In this document: piece by piece, positions 42,623-51,823 of the stretch | Position numbering within the stretch: position 1 is the stretch's first letter | Layout: every line of letters begins with the position of its first letter | Source: Acidimicrobiia bacterium | Lineage (GTDB): Bacteria; Actinomycetota; Acidimicrobiia; Acidimicrobiales; Bin134 | Reading direction: 5' to 3' | Assembly: GCA_022819825.1 (NCBI GenBank) | Contig: JAJEGM010000047.1 | Span: 1 to 64,000, forward strand | DNA: 64,000 nt | Translations under genes and position numbers: made by a program | The notes under the pieces: generated by a model | Told to the model about the DNA's origin: nothing | Seen by the model: only the letters and a program-made list of their open reading frames with translations | Databases searched by the model: none

Positions 42623-43609
42623 ATGCGAGCTTGGGTGGTCGAAGGGTCGGGAGCGCCGGGTGAGGTGCTGCGGTTGACAGACCGGGCCGCGCCCGATCCC
42701 CGAGAGGGGACGTTCCAGATGAAGGTGGGCGCGGTGGGCGTCGGCCTGCCTGATGTGTTCATGTGCCGGGGCGTGTACCCGCTGGGGCCGTCGGAGGGCT
42801 CGTTCACCCCCGGCCAGGAGGTGTGCGGAACCGTGGTGGAGGCCGGCGACGGCGTCGACCTGACCCCCGGCCAGCGGGTGATGGCCGTTACCTCGTTTCA
42901 GACCGGCGACGGCGGGTTCGCCGAGCTGTGCCTGGGGCTGGGGGGCTCGGCGTTCACCGTGCCCGACTCCATGGACGACGCCGCGGCGGCCGGATTCCTG
43001 ATCCCCTATCACACCGCTTGGATAGGACTGGTGCGCCGGGGCGGGTTGAAGGCGGCCGAGACCCTGCTGGTGCTGGGAGCGGCCGGCGGCACCGGGGCGG
43101 CGGCCTGCTCGCTGGGCGTGGCGCTGGGCGCCCATGTGATCGGGGTGGCCGGCGGCCCGGAGCGCTGCGAGACGGCCGCAGGCTTTGGCGCCCACCAGAC
43201 AGTGGACCACCGAGAGGGCGACATCGCCGCTGCGGTCATGGAGCTGACCGACGGGCAGGGGGTCAACGTGGTGTACGACCCGGTGGGGGGTGATGCCTAC
43301 ACCGCGGCCTCTCGGTGCGCGGCCCGCGACGCCCGAATCGTGCTCATCGGTTTTGCCAGCGGCGAGTGGGCGCCGGTGAACGTGCGCCACATGGTGCAGC
43401 GCAACTACTCGGTGGTGGGGGCCATCCCTGCCCGCTACAGCCGGGAGGAGCGGTTGGACGACCACCGCCAGCTCAGCGCGCTGTGGGACGCGGGCAGCCT
43501 CGCCTCGGTGGTCAGTGCCACCTACTCGTTTGAGGAGCTGCCCGAGGCCATGACCGCCCTGGAGTCTCGCCAGGTGGTGGGCCGGGTGGTGCTGGATCTG
43601 GGGGCGTGA
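42623..43609 (+). CDS. Zinc-less quinone oxidoreductase/alcohol dehydrogenase-like protein
   Basis: An MDR-superfamily NADPH-dependent reductase of 328 residues. The GroES-like N-terminal half has PGQEVCGTVVEAGDGVDL; the nucleotide loop is VLGAAGGTGAAACSLGVALG, an A-A-x-G-G-x-G pattern of quinone reductases. The catalytic zinc ligands of true alcohol dehydrogenases are absent. GVNVVYDPVGGDAYT is also typical. Probable role: reduction of quinones or enoyl thioesters, NADPH-linked. The start ATG 42623 is clear. Confidence 0.88.
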   Translation: MRAWVVEGSGAPGEVLRLTDRAAPDPREGTFQMKVGAVGVGLPDVFMCRGVYPLGPSEGSFTPGQEVCGTVVEAGDGVDLTPGQRVMAVTSFQTGDGGFAELCLGLGGSAFTVPDSMDDAAAAGFLIPYHTAWIGLVRRGGLKAAETLLVLGAAGGTGAAACSLGVALGAHVIGVAGGPERCETAAGFGAHQTVDHREGDIAAAVMELTDGQGVNVVYDPVGGDAYTAASRCAARDARIVLIGFASGEWAPVNVRHMVQRNYSVVGAIPARYSREERLDDHRQLSALWDAGSLASVVSATYSFEELPEAMTALESRQVVGRVVLDLGA

Positions 43610-43697
43610 GCGGGCCGGGCTGAGCCTGCCGCTGCGACGGCGAGTATTCTGCCAGCCGCAGACACAAGCAAAACACCGGGACCAAAGGGAGCACATC

Positions 43698-44891
43698 GTG
43701 GAGTTCGCCATTTTCTTGCAGGGATCGCCTCGCCGGGGCGGGGCCCGCAGCCCCTACTGGGAGCATCAGGCCTTTGAGAACGAACTGGAGATGGTCCGGG
43801 TGGCCGACCAGCACAACTGGAAGTACATCTGGGTGAGCGAGCACCACTTCTTGGAGGACTACTCCCACACCTCGGCCAGCGAGGTGTTCATGGCCTACTC
43901 CTTCGCCCAAACATCCCAAATCCACATGGGATCGGGCATCTTCAACCTGAACCCCATCGTGAACCACCCCATCAAGCTGGCCGAGCGGGTGGCGATGCTC
44001 GACCACATGAGCAAGGGCCGGTTCGAGTTCGGCACCGGCCGCGGCGCGGGCAGCCACGAGATCGGCGGCTTCGGCATCGACCCATCAGAGACCAAGGCCA
44101 ACTGGGACGAGGTGATCTGGGAGTTCAAGAAGATCTGGGGCAGCACCGCCTACTCCCACCCCGACGGCACCGCCTTCCAAACCCCCGAGACCGGCACGTG
44201 GGGCACCTTCAACGTGCTGCCCAAGCCCTACTGCCACTCCCACCCGCCCATGTGGGTGGCGGCTGGCAACACCCCCACCTATGAGAAGGCCGCTCGCCAC
44301 GGCTTGGGCGTGCTGGGGTTCAACGTGGCCGCCATCTACGAGATGGCCCCTCACGTGGAGGCCTACAAGAACGCCATCCCCCATGCCGAACCCGCCGGCG
44401 AATACGTGAACGACAACGTGATGATCGCCAACGGCCTGGTGTGCCTGGAAGACGGCCAGGAGGCCCGCCGGGTGGTGTGCGAGCAGATGCAGCTCAGCTA
44501 CCTCCAGTCGCTGGTGTTCAAGTATCACGACACCTTCCCCAAGCCCGAGGACCTGCCGCCCTATCCCACGATCATCCCCGAGCCCACCTTGGAGGACGTG
44601 GAAGAGCGCATCGCGGCCGGGTTCCTTTTGTGCGGCGATCCCGACGAGGTGTTGGAGCAGGTGAAGCGGTACGAGGAGATCGGCTGCGACCAGGTGTCGT
44701 TCGGGCTGCCCATCCAGCTCAGCCATGAGAATTGCCTGGAGACCATCCGGCTGTTCGGCACCCACGTGATCCCCAAGCTGGACAAAGACCCGCTGCACCG
44801 CAGCACCCGTCTGCGGATCGAACACGGCGGTCCGCTGGAAATGACGCCCGACCCGTTGTACGACGTTCCCCGGGCCGAAGAACTCGCATAG
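43698..44891 (+). CDS. LLM-class flavin-dependent oxidoreductase
   Basis: A luciferase-like monooxygenase or F420-dependent oxidoreductase of 397 residues. NWKYIWVSEHHFLEDYSHTS, NHPIKLAERVAMLDHMSKGR and EFGTGRGAGSHEIGGFGID are the bacterial-luciferase motifs. The C-terminal part contains a binding loop GDPDEVLEQVKRYEEIGCDQ. Start GTG 43698 has AAAGGGA upstream. It is followed 19 bases later by a phosphotransferase gene. Either FMN or F420 could be the cofactor; sequence alone does not decide. Confidence 0.88.
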   Translation: MEFAIFLQGSPRRGGARSPYWEHQAFENELEMVRVADQHNWKYIWVSEHHFLEDYSHTSASEVFMAYSFAQTSQIHMGSGIFNLNPIVNHPIKLAERVAMLDHMSKGRFEFGTGRGAGSHEIGGFGIDPSETKANWDEVIWEFKKIWGSTAYSHPDGTAFQTPETGTWGTFNVLPKPYCHSHPPMWVAAGNTPTYEKAARHGLGVLGFNVAAIYEMAPHVEAYKNAIPHAEPAGEYVNDNVMIANGLVCLEDGQEARRVVCEQMQLSYLQSLVFKYHDTFPKPEDLPPYPTIIPEPTLEDVEERIAAGFLLCGDPDEVLEQVKRYEEIGCDQVSFGLPIQLSHENCLETIRLFGTHVIPKLDKDPLHRSTRLRIEHGGPLEMTPDPLYDVPRAEELA

Positions 44892-44910
44892 CAATAGAGC
44901 GACAACGGCT

Positions 44911-46014
44911 ATGAGCGACCAGGGACCCGACATCCTGGGGGTGAGAAGCGACCGTTCTGAGCTTAGGGAGCCGCTGGCCGGGTGGTTGGCTGAGCGGCTC
45001 GGCGCTCGGAGCGTGGCCGTCGGCCCATTTGAGGTGCCGTCAGGGGGCTACTCAGCAGAGACCCTGCTGTTCGACGCCGACGTGGACCGGGGTGCCGGGT
45101 CGACGGTCGAGCGGTTCGTGGTCCGTCGGGAGCTGCCTGAGCCGCCGGTGTATCCCCAACAGGCGCCGGGCGAGCTGGACGTCGAGGTGGACATCCAGTA
45201 CCGGGTGATGTCGGCGGTCGCCGCCCACAGCGATGCCCCCATCGCCCCGCTGGTGGGCTACGAAGCCGACGACGCCACCCTGGGCGGGCCGTTCTTCGTG
45301 ATGGGGTTCGTGGGCGGTGACATTCCCCGGGAAGACCCGATCTACACCGGCTCCGGCTTCTTCTTCGACGCCCAGCCCGGCCAGCGCCGCCAGCTGGTGG
45401 ACCGGGGGCTGCGGACCATGGCCCAGATCCACAGCATCGACTGGCAGGCCGCCGAACTCAACTGGTTGGTGGCCACCGGCGACCAACCGGGCACGGCCAC
45501 CCAGGTGCGAATCTGGCGGGACTATTCCGACCGGGAGCTCGACGGCCGGGACCATCCGGTGTTGGAAGCCGGGTTCGCCTACCTCTACGAGAACATGCCC
45601 GCTGACGACGGCCTGTGCCTGAACTGGGGCGATGGGCGGCCCGGCAACATCATCTGGCAGGACTTCGAACCCGCCTGCGTCACCGACTTCGAGGCCGCCT
45701 GCATCGCCTCGCCGCTGGTGGACCTGGGGTGGTGGCTGATGTTCGACCGGTGGTCGCACGAGCACATGGGCAATCAACCCCGCCTGAAGGGCGAGCCCTC
45801 TCGGGCCGAACAGCGCGATCTCTACGCCGCCCACGCGGGGCGCGATCCGGGAGACACCACCTGGTACGAGGTTTTCGCCGCGGCCCGCTACACCGCCATC
45901 GTGGTGAGGGTGATGAACCGCACAGTGCTGCGGGGCGAGATGCCCGCCGACAACCCGTTCTGGCTGGAGAACCCCTCCAGCGACTGTCTGAAGGCCCAGC
46001 TCGACGAACTCTGA
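44911..46014 (+). CDS. Phosphotransferase family protein (ACAD10/APH-like)
   Basis: A 367-residue kinase-fold protein related to aminoglycoside phosphotransferases and the N-terminal domain of ACAD10. FFVMGFVGGDIPREDPIYTG is the mid-domain motif, NWGDGRPGNIIW the catalytic loop with Asp and Asn (the preceding His of the usual H-G-D is Trp here), and VTDFEAACIASPLVDLGWWL the metal-binding Asp segment. In catabolic clusters such enzymes phosphorylate 4-hydroxy acyl-CoAs. It follows the LLM gene and may be cotranscribed. Confidence 0.85.
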   Translation: MSDQGPDILGVRSDRSELREPLAGWLAERLGARSVAVGPFEVPSGGYSAETLLFDADVDRGAGSTVERFVVRRELPEPPVYPQQAPGELDVEVDIQYRVMSAVAAHSDAPIAPLVGYEADDATLGGPFFVMGFVGGDIPREDPIYTGSGFFFDAQPGQRRQLVDRGLRTMAQIHSIDWQAAELNWLVATGDQPGTATQVRIWRDYSDRELDGRDHPVLEAGFAYLYENMPADDGLCLNWGDGRPGNIIWQDFEPACVTDFEAACIASPLVDLGWWLMFDRWSHEHMGNQPRLKGEPSRAEQRDLYAAHAGRDPGDTTWYEVFAAARYTAIVVRVMNRTVLRGEMPADNPFWLENPSSDCLKAQLDEL

Positions 46015-46032
46015 GCCGGAAAGAGTCGGTGG

Positions 46033-46392
46033 CTAGCTGCCCACCACCCGGTCGGTCTGCTCGCGGTATTCGTAGACAAGGCGGACCAGCCAATAGCGCA
46101 TGAAGCGCTTGAAGGAGCTGACCGCGATCATCACCAAGCCGATGAACGTGAGGCTGAGGCCGAATATGGCGGATACCACCAAGTCGAGGTGGTTGACCGC
46201 GTTCGAAGCGCCACCGGTCATGATGAACGACACCAGGGTGAAGGCCAGCCCAACGATGGTGATTATCAATCCGATGCGGAACACCCACCGGTCGGGGTTG
46301 GCCCGTCCGCCGGAAGCCCGGAGCTTGCCCACCTCTTGGTGGAATTCCTCAAGACGGCTGCTGTCGCCCGCGGCGTCGGTTGTGTCACTCAT
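46033..46392 (-). CDS. Small membrane protein of the second Liv operon
   Basis: A 119-residue protein with two hydrophobic segments (IGLIITIVGLAFTLVSFIMT near residue 48 and VVSAIFGLSLTFIGLVMIAV near 78) and an acidic N-terminus. I do not recognise the family. The ATG is 9 bases after the livF stop and is preceded by TGAGGAGA, in which the livF stop itself forms part of the ribosome-binding site, so it is translated with the transporter. A helper or assembly role is only inferred. Confidence 0.6.
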   Translation of the reverse strand: MSDTTDAAGDSSRLEEFHQEVGKLRASGGRANPDRWVFRIGLIITIVGLAFTLVSFIMTGGASNAVNHLDLVVSAIFGLSLTFIGLVMIAVSSFKRFMRYWLVRLVYEYREQTDRVVGS

Positions 46393-46401
46393 GGTGTCTC
46401 C

Positions 46402-47118
46402 TCAGGACATGCCTAGATAGGCTGCGGTCAATTCTTCGGCGATTTCTGCCGGCGGGCCGGTGCGCTGGATGCGACCGTGGAGCATGATGGCGGCCTCGTT
46501 GGCCACTCCCAAGACTGCTTGGGCGAACTGCTCGACAATCAAGATGGACAGTCCGGCCTCGGCTAGAGAGGCCACCTGCTCGTAGAGCTCCTCCACGATG
46601 ATGGGGGCCAGCCCCATGGACAGCTCGTCGAGCATCAAGATGGCCGGGTCGGTGGACAGCGCCCGGGACATGGCCAGCATCTGCTGCTCCCCGCCCGACA
46701 GCGTGCCCGCCATCTGATTGCGGCGCTCCTGGAGGCGGGGGAATTGGGCGAAGGCCCGCTCCTGCACCTGCTTGTAGGACACACCGGCGTAGGTGGACAT
46801 CCGCAGGTTCTCGGCCACACTGAGGTTGGGGAATATGCCCCGGCCCTCAGGGATCAGACACACCCCGGCCCGGGCCAGCCGATCGGGAGACACGCCGTTC
46901 ACCTCGTGGCCGTCGAGCAGGACCGAGCCGGCGTGGGGCTGGATTTGGCCGCTTGCCACCCCCAAGGTGGTGGTCTTGCCCGCCCCATTGGGACCCAACA
47001 AGGCGTACACCTGGCCGGGCATGACCCGGAGGTCCACCCCGTGCAGCACATCGATGGTGCCGTAGCCGGCGCGGATGCCCAGCAGCTCCAACAGCGGCGT
47101 TGCGGTCTCGTCGCTCAT
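46402..47118 (-). CDS. livF: Branched-chain-type ABC transporter ATP-binding protein LivF
   Basis: A 238-residue ABC ATPase. Walker A is GPNGAGKTTTLGVASGQI, the signature is LSGGEQQMLAMSRAL, Walker B ILMLDELSMGLAP; the last motif is the LivF hallmark (glycine-leucine-alanine-proline). IPEGRGIFPNLSVAENLRM follows the Q-loop. The start ATG 47118 overlaps the livG stop by four bases. Together with LivG and the LivHM fusion it energises uptake of an amino acid, amide or organic acid. Confidence 0.92.
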   Translation of the reverse strand: MSDETATPLLELLGIRAGYGTIDVLHGVDLRVMPGQVYALLGPNGAGKTTTLGVASGQIQPHAGSVLLDGHEVNGVSPDRLARAGVCLIPEGRGIFPNLSVAENLRMSTYAGVSYKQVQERAFAQFPRLQERRNQMAGTLSGGEQQMLAMSRALSTDPAILMLDELSMGLAPIIVEELYEQVASLAEAGLSILIVEQFAQAVLGVANEAAIMLHGRIQRTGPPAEIAEELTAAYLGMS

Positions 47119-47879
47119 TCGTCGACTCCCACGTATGCCCCCCGGAATTCGTCGCTCCCCAAGTAGGCAGCGCGCACCGCGGTGTCGGCCTGCACCTCGA
47201 TGGGCGTGCCCACCGCGATGATCTTGCCGAAGTCCAGCACATGGATGCGGGCGCACACTCCCATCACAAAGCTCATGTCGTGCTCCACCAGCAGCACGGC
47301 TAAATCGTTGTCTTTGTCGGCCACCAACCCCAACAGCAGTTGGCCGATGGCAGTGGTCTCCTCTTCGTTGAGACCAGACGACGGCTCGTCCAACAAAAGA
47401 ACCCGTGGCCGACAGGCCAGGGCCCGGGCCAACTCCACCAACCGTGCGCTGCCGGTAGGAAGGGTGCCCACCGTTACATCGGCCACATCGTCGAGACCCA
47501 CCTTGCCCAGCATCCCGTGGGCCACGTCGTTGACCCGTTGGTGCTTCCACTTGGCGCGGTGGTTCTTCTCCACCGCCACCCTCACGTTGTCGAACGCACT
47601 CAGCGTGTTGAACGCCTCCAGCTTCTGGAAGGTGCGGGCGATGCCCATCTGCGACCGCCGGGACACGCCGGCCCGGGTGATGTCGACTCCGTCGAACTTC
47701 ACCGTGCCGCTGGTGGGGGGCAACAGGCCGGTGACCACATTGAACAAGGTCGTCTTGCCCGCGCCGTTGGGGCCGATGAGGCCGGTCACCTCACCGGGGT
47801 CGACGTCCACCGAGGCGTTGTCCAGGGCCACCACGCCGCCGAAGCGCATGACCACTTGCTCAGCTTCGAGCAGCGCCAT
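47115..47879 (-). CDS. livG: Branched-chain-type ABC transporter ATP-binding protein LivG
   Basis: A 254-residue ABC ATPase. Walker A is GPNGAGKTTLFNVVTG, and MGIARTFQKLEAFNTLSAFDN is the LivG-type segment. The signature loop reads LPTGSARLVELARAL, where the usual serine-glycine-glycine is threonine-glycine-serine. Walker B is VLLLDEPSSGLNEEE. The C-terminal part keeps the family's IHVLDFGKIIAVGTP. It overlaps the end of the LivHM gene by 20 bases and livF by 4, so the operon is tightly coupled. Confidence 0.92.
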   Translation of the reverse strand: MALLEAEQVVMRFGGVVALDNASVDVDPGEVTGLIGPNGAGKTTLFNVVTGLLPPTSGTVKFDGVDITRAGVSRRSQMGIARTFQKLEAFNTLSAFDNVRVAVEKNHRAKWKHQRVNDVAHGMLGKVGLDDVADVTVGTLPTGSARLVELARALACRPRVLLLDEPSSGLNEEETTAIGQLLLGLVADKDNDLAVLLVEHDMSFVMGVCARIHVLDFGKIIAVGTPIEVQADTAVRAAYLGSDEFRGAYVGVDE

Positions 47880-50058
47880 AGCCCTCCTTCGGTACCACTT
47901 CGTCCAAGATCCCCAGCCGTCGGTCGATGGCGATCACCTCTTCGGGAGTGAACGGCCGCTCCAAGCCCAGTTCGCCGATCTCCGGTTCGCGCTTTTGGGC
48001 ATTCTCGGCGGCGATCTCGGCTCGGGCATCACTGCGCCACGGCAGGATGGGCGAGAACCCCCGACCCATCTCGAAGATGGCCCCCCGAGGGTTGAACACC
48101 ATGCCGATAGCCAGCAGGCCTGGGCCCAAGACGACAAGTTGATCCAAAATCTCGACGAGAAACCCAACATTCCCAGTGTCTTCCAGACGGTGGCTGAGGC
48201 CAGTAAAGAGTGGAGTGAAGACCAAGAAAATCCCAGCCATTGGAATAGACACGCCTGCCGCGGCAATCAGTAGGACAATCTGAAATCCATTGAGCAGGTC
48301 GAAGTCTTGTCCCGCGCTCAGGTTGCCCGCGACCGTTGCCCAAAACACGCCAGCCATTCCTGCAAGTGACGCCGACACCGCGTACACAACCACCTTGGTC
48401 TGGACCACAGGTATTCCGACAGTGGCCGCCGCCGCTTGCGAGCCGTGCATAGCCATCCACCGTCTCCCATAGCGGGAATTTCTCAGCAAGACCAGGCCAT
48501 ACACACCAATGACGAAGACGCTCATCATCAGCAAGAAGTACCCCCGACGGTCATCGAAGGTAATGCCGAACAGCTCAATATGAGAAAATTGCCGTCCTAC
48601 CCCGATGCGGGGAATAACCCATTCATGGGGAAAGAAGATCAAGGCCATACCCTGCGCAAAGGCCATTGACATCAACGCAAGATAGAGTCCGCGCAACCTA
48701 GCCGCAGGCAACGCAACGAGCGCACCTAAAGGTGCACAAATTAGACCGACTAGTGGAATCCAATAGCCGTTTCCAGTATCCCCGGCGAGTTTGAGATACA
48801 CGAACGCGCCAAACCCAGCGAACGCCAGAGGTGCGAAGTTGACCTGCCCGGCCCAGCCGATGAGTGGCACAAGGGAAAGCCCGATCAAGGCAAGGGCCAT
48901 CGCAGCGTTGGCGGAGTTCAATGCTGGCCCTCCCCAAGCTTCGGGATCCCAGATTCCGAAGTTGAGCCAGCCTCCAGAGAACATGACCGCGCACAACATC
49001 AATGCCCCGCAGCCGATGAGACCTTCCCACCAGTTGGTGTAGCGCTCACGTCGACGCAGATTGCTGACCACCCGACCGACTTCCAGACGGGCTTGGGGAA
49101 GAGCCACTACAACTGCGAAAAGCAAGAGGGGAGCGATGCCCAAATGCGCTTTGCTGAAGTTAGTTCCGAAGTTCAACCACGTCTCGGTGTGCTGTCGAAG
49201 CAGACCTAGCAATAGAGCTCCCACAACCGCAAGAGGCAGATTGCGAAGAGCGCCGAATGCAGCAGCGGCGAATGCAATAATGACAATGTCGTTGAGGTTC
49301 GATGGGTTGAATTCCAGTTCTGATGCAATCAGGATTCCCCCGAGCGCTCCCAACATCGAACCTATAGCCCAAGCAAGTGACGACACCATGTTCGGTCGCG
49401 CACCATTGAGTGCGGCCAGTTCACGATTGTCCACTACGGCACGCATGGCAGTGCCTATTCGAGTCTTATAAAGCAGGAAGCGAAGAATGACTGCGACTAC
49501 CACTGCCGTGACGAACACGATGAAGCGGTGCCATGTGAGCTGCGCGGGTCCCAGGTCGATTCCGCCTGAGTCCTTGAAGAATGCATTTACCCATCTTGGG
49601 GTGTTGGCATTCCAGATGGTTCCCACCAGCGATATAAGAAAGACCATCATGCCCACAGTGACCATGAGCTGCACCACAAGAGGAGCTGTGCGCAATCGGC
49701 GCATGACTAAAACATCCAGACAAATTCCCAATAGCGGGGCAAAGAGGAACACCACCACAAATAGAGCCAGGATGGGGTGCCACCCCCGATTCATCTGGAG
49801 TTCCCAGTAGAAGAATGCGCCAAATACGCCGATGGCACCTTGGGCAAAATTGAAAACTCCTGTTGTGGTGTACACCACGACGAGTCCAGTGGCATACATC
49901 GCCCACAGGGCACCTAGGGTCAACCCAATGTAAGTAGCGTTCAGAAAAGTCTTGGCCGTGACCGGGGTGCCAGCCCAGGTGAATACGGCAATCACCGTAG
50001 CAATAGCCACAGCCACCACGGCCGTGACCACCACCGACCGGCGGAGTCCAAAGGTCAC
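47860..50058 (-). CDS. LivH-LivM fusion permease
   Basis: A 732-residue inner-membrane protein joining two permeases. The LivH half has VYTTTGVFNFAQGAIGVFGA near residue 65 and RIGTAMRAVVDNRELAALNG near 205. The LivM half begins near 345 and carries LIGWAGQVNFAPLAFAGFGA near 430 and RWMAMHGSQAAAATVGI. The C-terminal 45 residues are a charged tail. The third codon positions change sharply near base 48130: the bulk of the gene uses many A/T endings while the tail and livG/livF do not. It follows the binding protein by 49 bases. Confidence 0.88.
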   Translation of the reverse strand: MTFGLRRSVVVTAVVAVAIATVIAVFTWAGTPVTAKTFLNATYIGLTLGALWAMYATGLVVVYTTTGVFNFAQGAIGVFGAFFYWELQMNRGWHPILALFVVVFLFAPLLGICLDVLVMRRLRTAPLVVQLMVTVGMMVFLISLVGTIWNANTPRWVNAFFKDSGGIDLGPAQLTWHRFIVFVTAVVVAVILRFLLYKTRIGTAMRAVVDNRELAALNGARPNMVSSLAWAIGSMLGALGGILIASELEFNPSNLNDIVIIAFAAAAFGALRNLPLAVVGALLLGLLRQHTETWLNFGTNFSKAHLGIAPLLLFAVVVALPQARLEVGRVVSNLRRRERYTNWWEGLIGCGALMLCAVMFSGGWLNFGIWDPEAWGGPALNSANAAMALALIGLSLVPLIGWAGQVNFAPLAFAGFGAFVYLKLAGDTGNGYWIPLVGLICAPLGALVALPAARLRGLYLALMSMAFAQGMALIFFPHEWVIPRIGVGRQFSHIELFGITFDDRRGYFLLMMSVFVIGVYGLVLLRNSRYGRRWMAMHGSQAAAATVGIPVVQTKVVVYAVSASLAGMAGVFWATVAGNLSAGQDFDLLNGFQIVLLIAAAGVSIPMAGIFLVFTPLFTGLSHRLEDTGNVGFLVEILDQLVVLGPGLLAIGMVFNPRGAIFEMGRGFSPILPWRSDARAEIAAENAQKREPEIGELGLERPFTPEEVIAIDRRLGILDEVVPKEGYGAARS

Positions 50059-50106
50059 AGCTTCTCAGACTGTGCTAGCACTCTTTTCCCGAGCCAGTAA
50101 TTCCAG

Positions 50107-51663
50107 CTACCCGCCGAATTCGGCAGCCCAGTCTCGGGTTAGCTCCACTACGTTGTCTGGATCGCAGTCCAACTCGCCTCGCTCCTGCGGATGCACTCGG
50201 GCGAACGCGCCGTCTTGTACCTGCAAGAGCATGAAGCACGGCATGATGTTCTGTGTAGTGGTGTAGTCGGCCGGACTCCACCAGCCGTTAGCATCAAAAG
50301 AGGCAAGGTTGCGAGCGCCCTCCAGCACTGCCTCTCGAGTGATGGCATTCGGGCCACCTTCGGCCACGATTTCGTTCACCACCTGCTCAAACAGCACGCC
50401 TCCCGCCCAAGAGCCAGCAGCCCATGCCTCAGGGAACTCTTTGCCAATCGAATCCATGAAGTCAGCTAGCTCCTGGTTTTGGTCGACTTCATCGAATGGC
50501 AGGAACCAGAGCCACACGTAGGTTCCCTCAACGGTGTCGCCACCCTGCTCCAAAAACGTCGGTGTGTAGCACGCGAGCTGGCACATCCAGATAACACCCT
50601 CGTCGTCGAAGCCTTGCGCTCTCGCCTCGCTGCGCCACTTGATGATTGACTGATCATTCGACCCTGTGTAGGCAAAATTGGAATTCGCCTCTGCCATTGC
50701 TTGTAGATACGGGCCGTACTCTGCCTGAGTTGCCAATCCGCTTACTCCCGGCTCTGCATCGATGACGACGCCGATCTCCTGGAAAGACCGCACCTGAGGC
50801 ATCGTCGAAGTAATCGTGGATGCTAGATCGGTTGGCACCAAGTACAGGCCATGGAGATCTGGTTCGACGTTCTCCAAGACCCACTGAGCATGCCCCACCT
50901 GGCTTTGAACCACTCGAGGGCCGGTGCCTTCATAAGGACATTCGCTATTGGGGCGACTGGTGGCGAACGTAACCACAGAGCACTGATGGGTGGGCTCAGT
51001 GGTGATATAGGCGAAGTCGGGCACGCCGATGTCGTTGCCCTGGGCATCCGGACAGGTCTGCAAATCAGAGGTGTCATTGGCAAACAGAGAAGTGGTACCG
51101 ATCATTGCGAAAGCTCTCTCGCAAGCCACAAGAAAACCGTTGGTGGCGTCGATCGCTGTCAGCTTCGAGTCATGCTCGATCACCTCAATCTGCCGACAGG
51201 CAATCCCTCCTTCAGAGTTCAGCCTCTCGGCCCATGCATTGACACCATCAATTGCCCCCTGGAACAGGCCGGGAGCGAAGGGGTTCTCGACATCTGCCAT
51301 GACCAAGATGGAGATGGTGTCCTCGGATACCCCGATATCGGTAGCTTGCAACTCCACACTGGCACAGGGATCGACTTCGGGCTCCTCGGTTGCAACCGGC
51401 CCTGCATCGGAGTCGTCCATGTCGTCATCCATGGAGTCGTCCATCTCATCGTCCATGTCGTCATCCATGGAGTCGTCCATCTCCTCGTCCATGTCGTCAT
51501 CCATGGAGTCGTCCATGTCGTCATCCATGGAGTCGTCATGCACCGCGGTGGGGGCGGCATCTGGCGCGCCAGAGCCCGAATCATCGTCGTCGTTGCCACC
51601 GCACGACGCGGCAACAAGGGCGAAGACAGCCAACAGGCAGATGACCCAACGGAAGTGCTTCAC
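50107..51663 (-). CDS. ABC transporter substrate-binding lipoprotein with an Asp/Met repeat linker
   Basis: A 518-residue binding protein. The signal KHFRWVICLLAVFALVAA ends at the lipobox AASCGG. Residues about 44-86 are an acidic linker built of MDDSMDDDMDEE-like units (three 36-bp DNA repeats plus a partial one). The type I binding fold then begins near residue 100 (GVSEDTISILVMADVENPF). The start GTG 51663 is the first after the Cys-rich upstream; an ATG eleven codons earlier is less likely. It heads the operon livHM-livG-livF-small membrane protein. The long flexible acidic spacer is unusual and may hold the binding domain away from the membrane or bind cations. Confidence 0.87.
   Translation of the reverse strand: MKHFRWVICLLAVFALVAASCGGNDDDDSGSGAPDAAPTAVHDDSMDDDMDDSMDDDMDEEMDDSMDDDMDDEMDDSMDDDMDDSDAGPVATEEPEVDPCASVELQATDIGVSEDTISILVMADVENPFAPGLFQGAIDGVNAWAERLNSEGGIACRQIEVIEHDSKLTAIDATNGFLVACERAFAMIGTTSLFANDTSDLQTCPDAQGNDIGVPDFAYITTEPTHQCSVVTFATSRPNSECPYEGTGPRVVQSQVGHAQWVLENVEPDLHGLYLVPTDLASTITSTMPQVRSFQEIGVVIDAEPGVSGLATQAEYGPYLQAMAEANSNFAYTGSNDQSIIKWRSEARAQGFDDEGVIWMCQLACYTPTFLEQGGDTVEGTYVWLWFLPFDEVDQNQELADFMDSIGKEFPEAWAAGSWAGGVLFEQVVNEIVAEGGPNAITREAVLEGARNLASFDANGWWSPADYTTTQNIMPCFMLLQVQDGAFARVHPQERGELDCDPDNVVELTRDWAAEFGG
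51410..51539. repeat. Tandem 36-bp repeat coding the Asp/Met linker
   Basis: The 12-base landmark ATCCATGGAGTC recurs at 51427, 51463 and 51499 (period 36) and ATCCATGGAGTC again at 51523 after a 24-base step. The repeat stays in frame with the binding-protein gene, so changes in copy number would lengthen or shorten the acidic linker by 12-residue steps without breaking the protein. Confidence 0.85.
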
Positions 51664-51823
51664 GGTTCCCCCTTCACAGGACCGGCTCGCTCCCATTCCG
51701 CGGCCGGCGATATAACGGGTGCCATATGTTACTCACTTCCTTACCTCCATGCCAGATGGAAGCAGACATCCCTAGGCTGGCCAGACGATAAAGAATTCTA
51801 GGGCAAGGCCAACCCTGACTAGC

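Noticed and set aside
51410-51539. CRISPR-like array
   Set aside because: The repeats are head-to-tail without spacers and stay in frame with a coding sequence.
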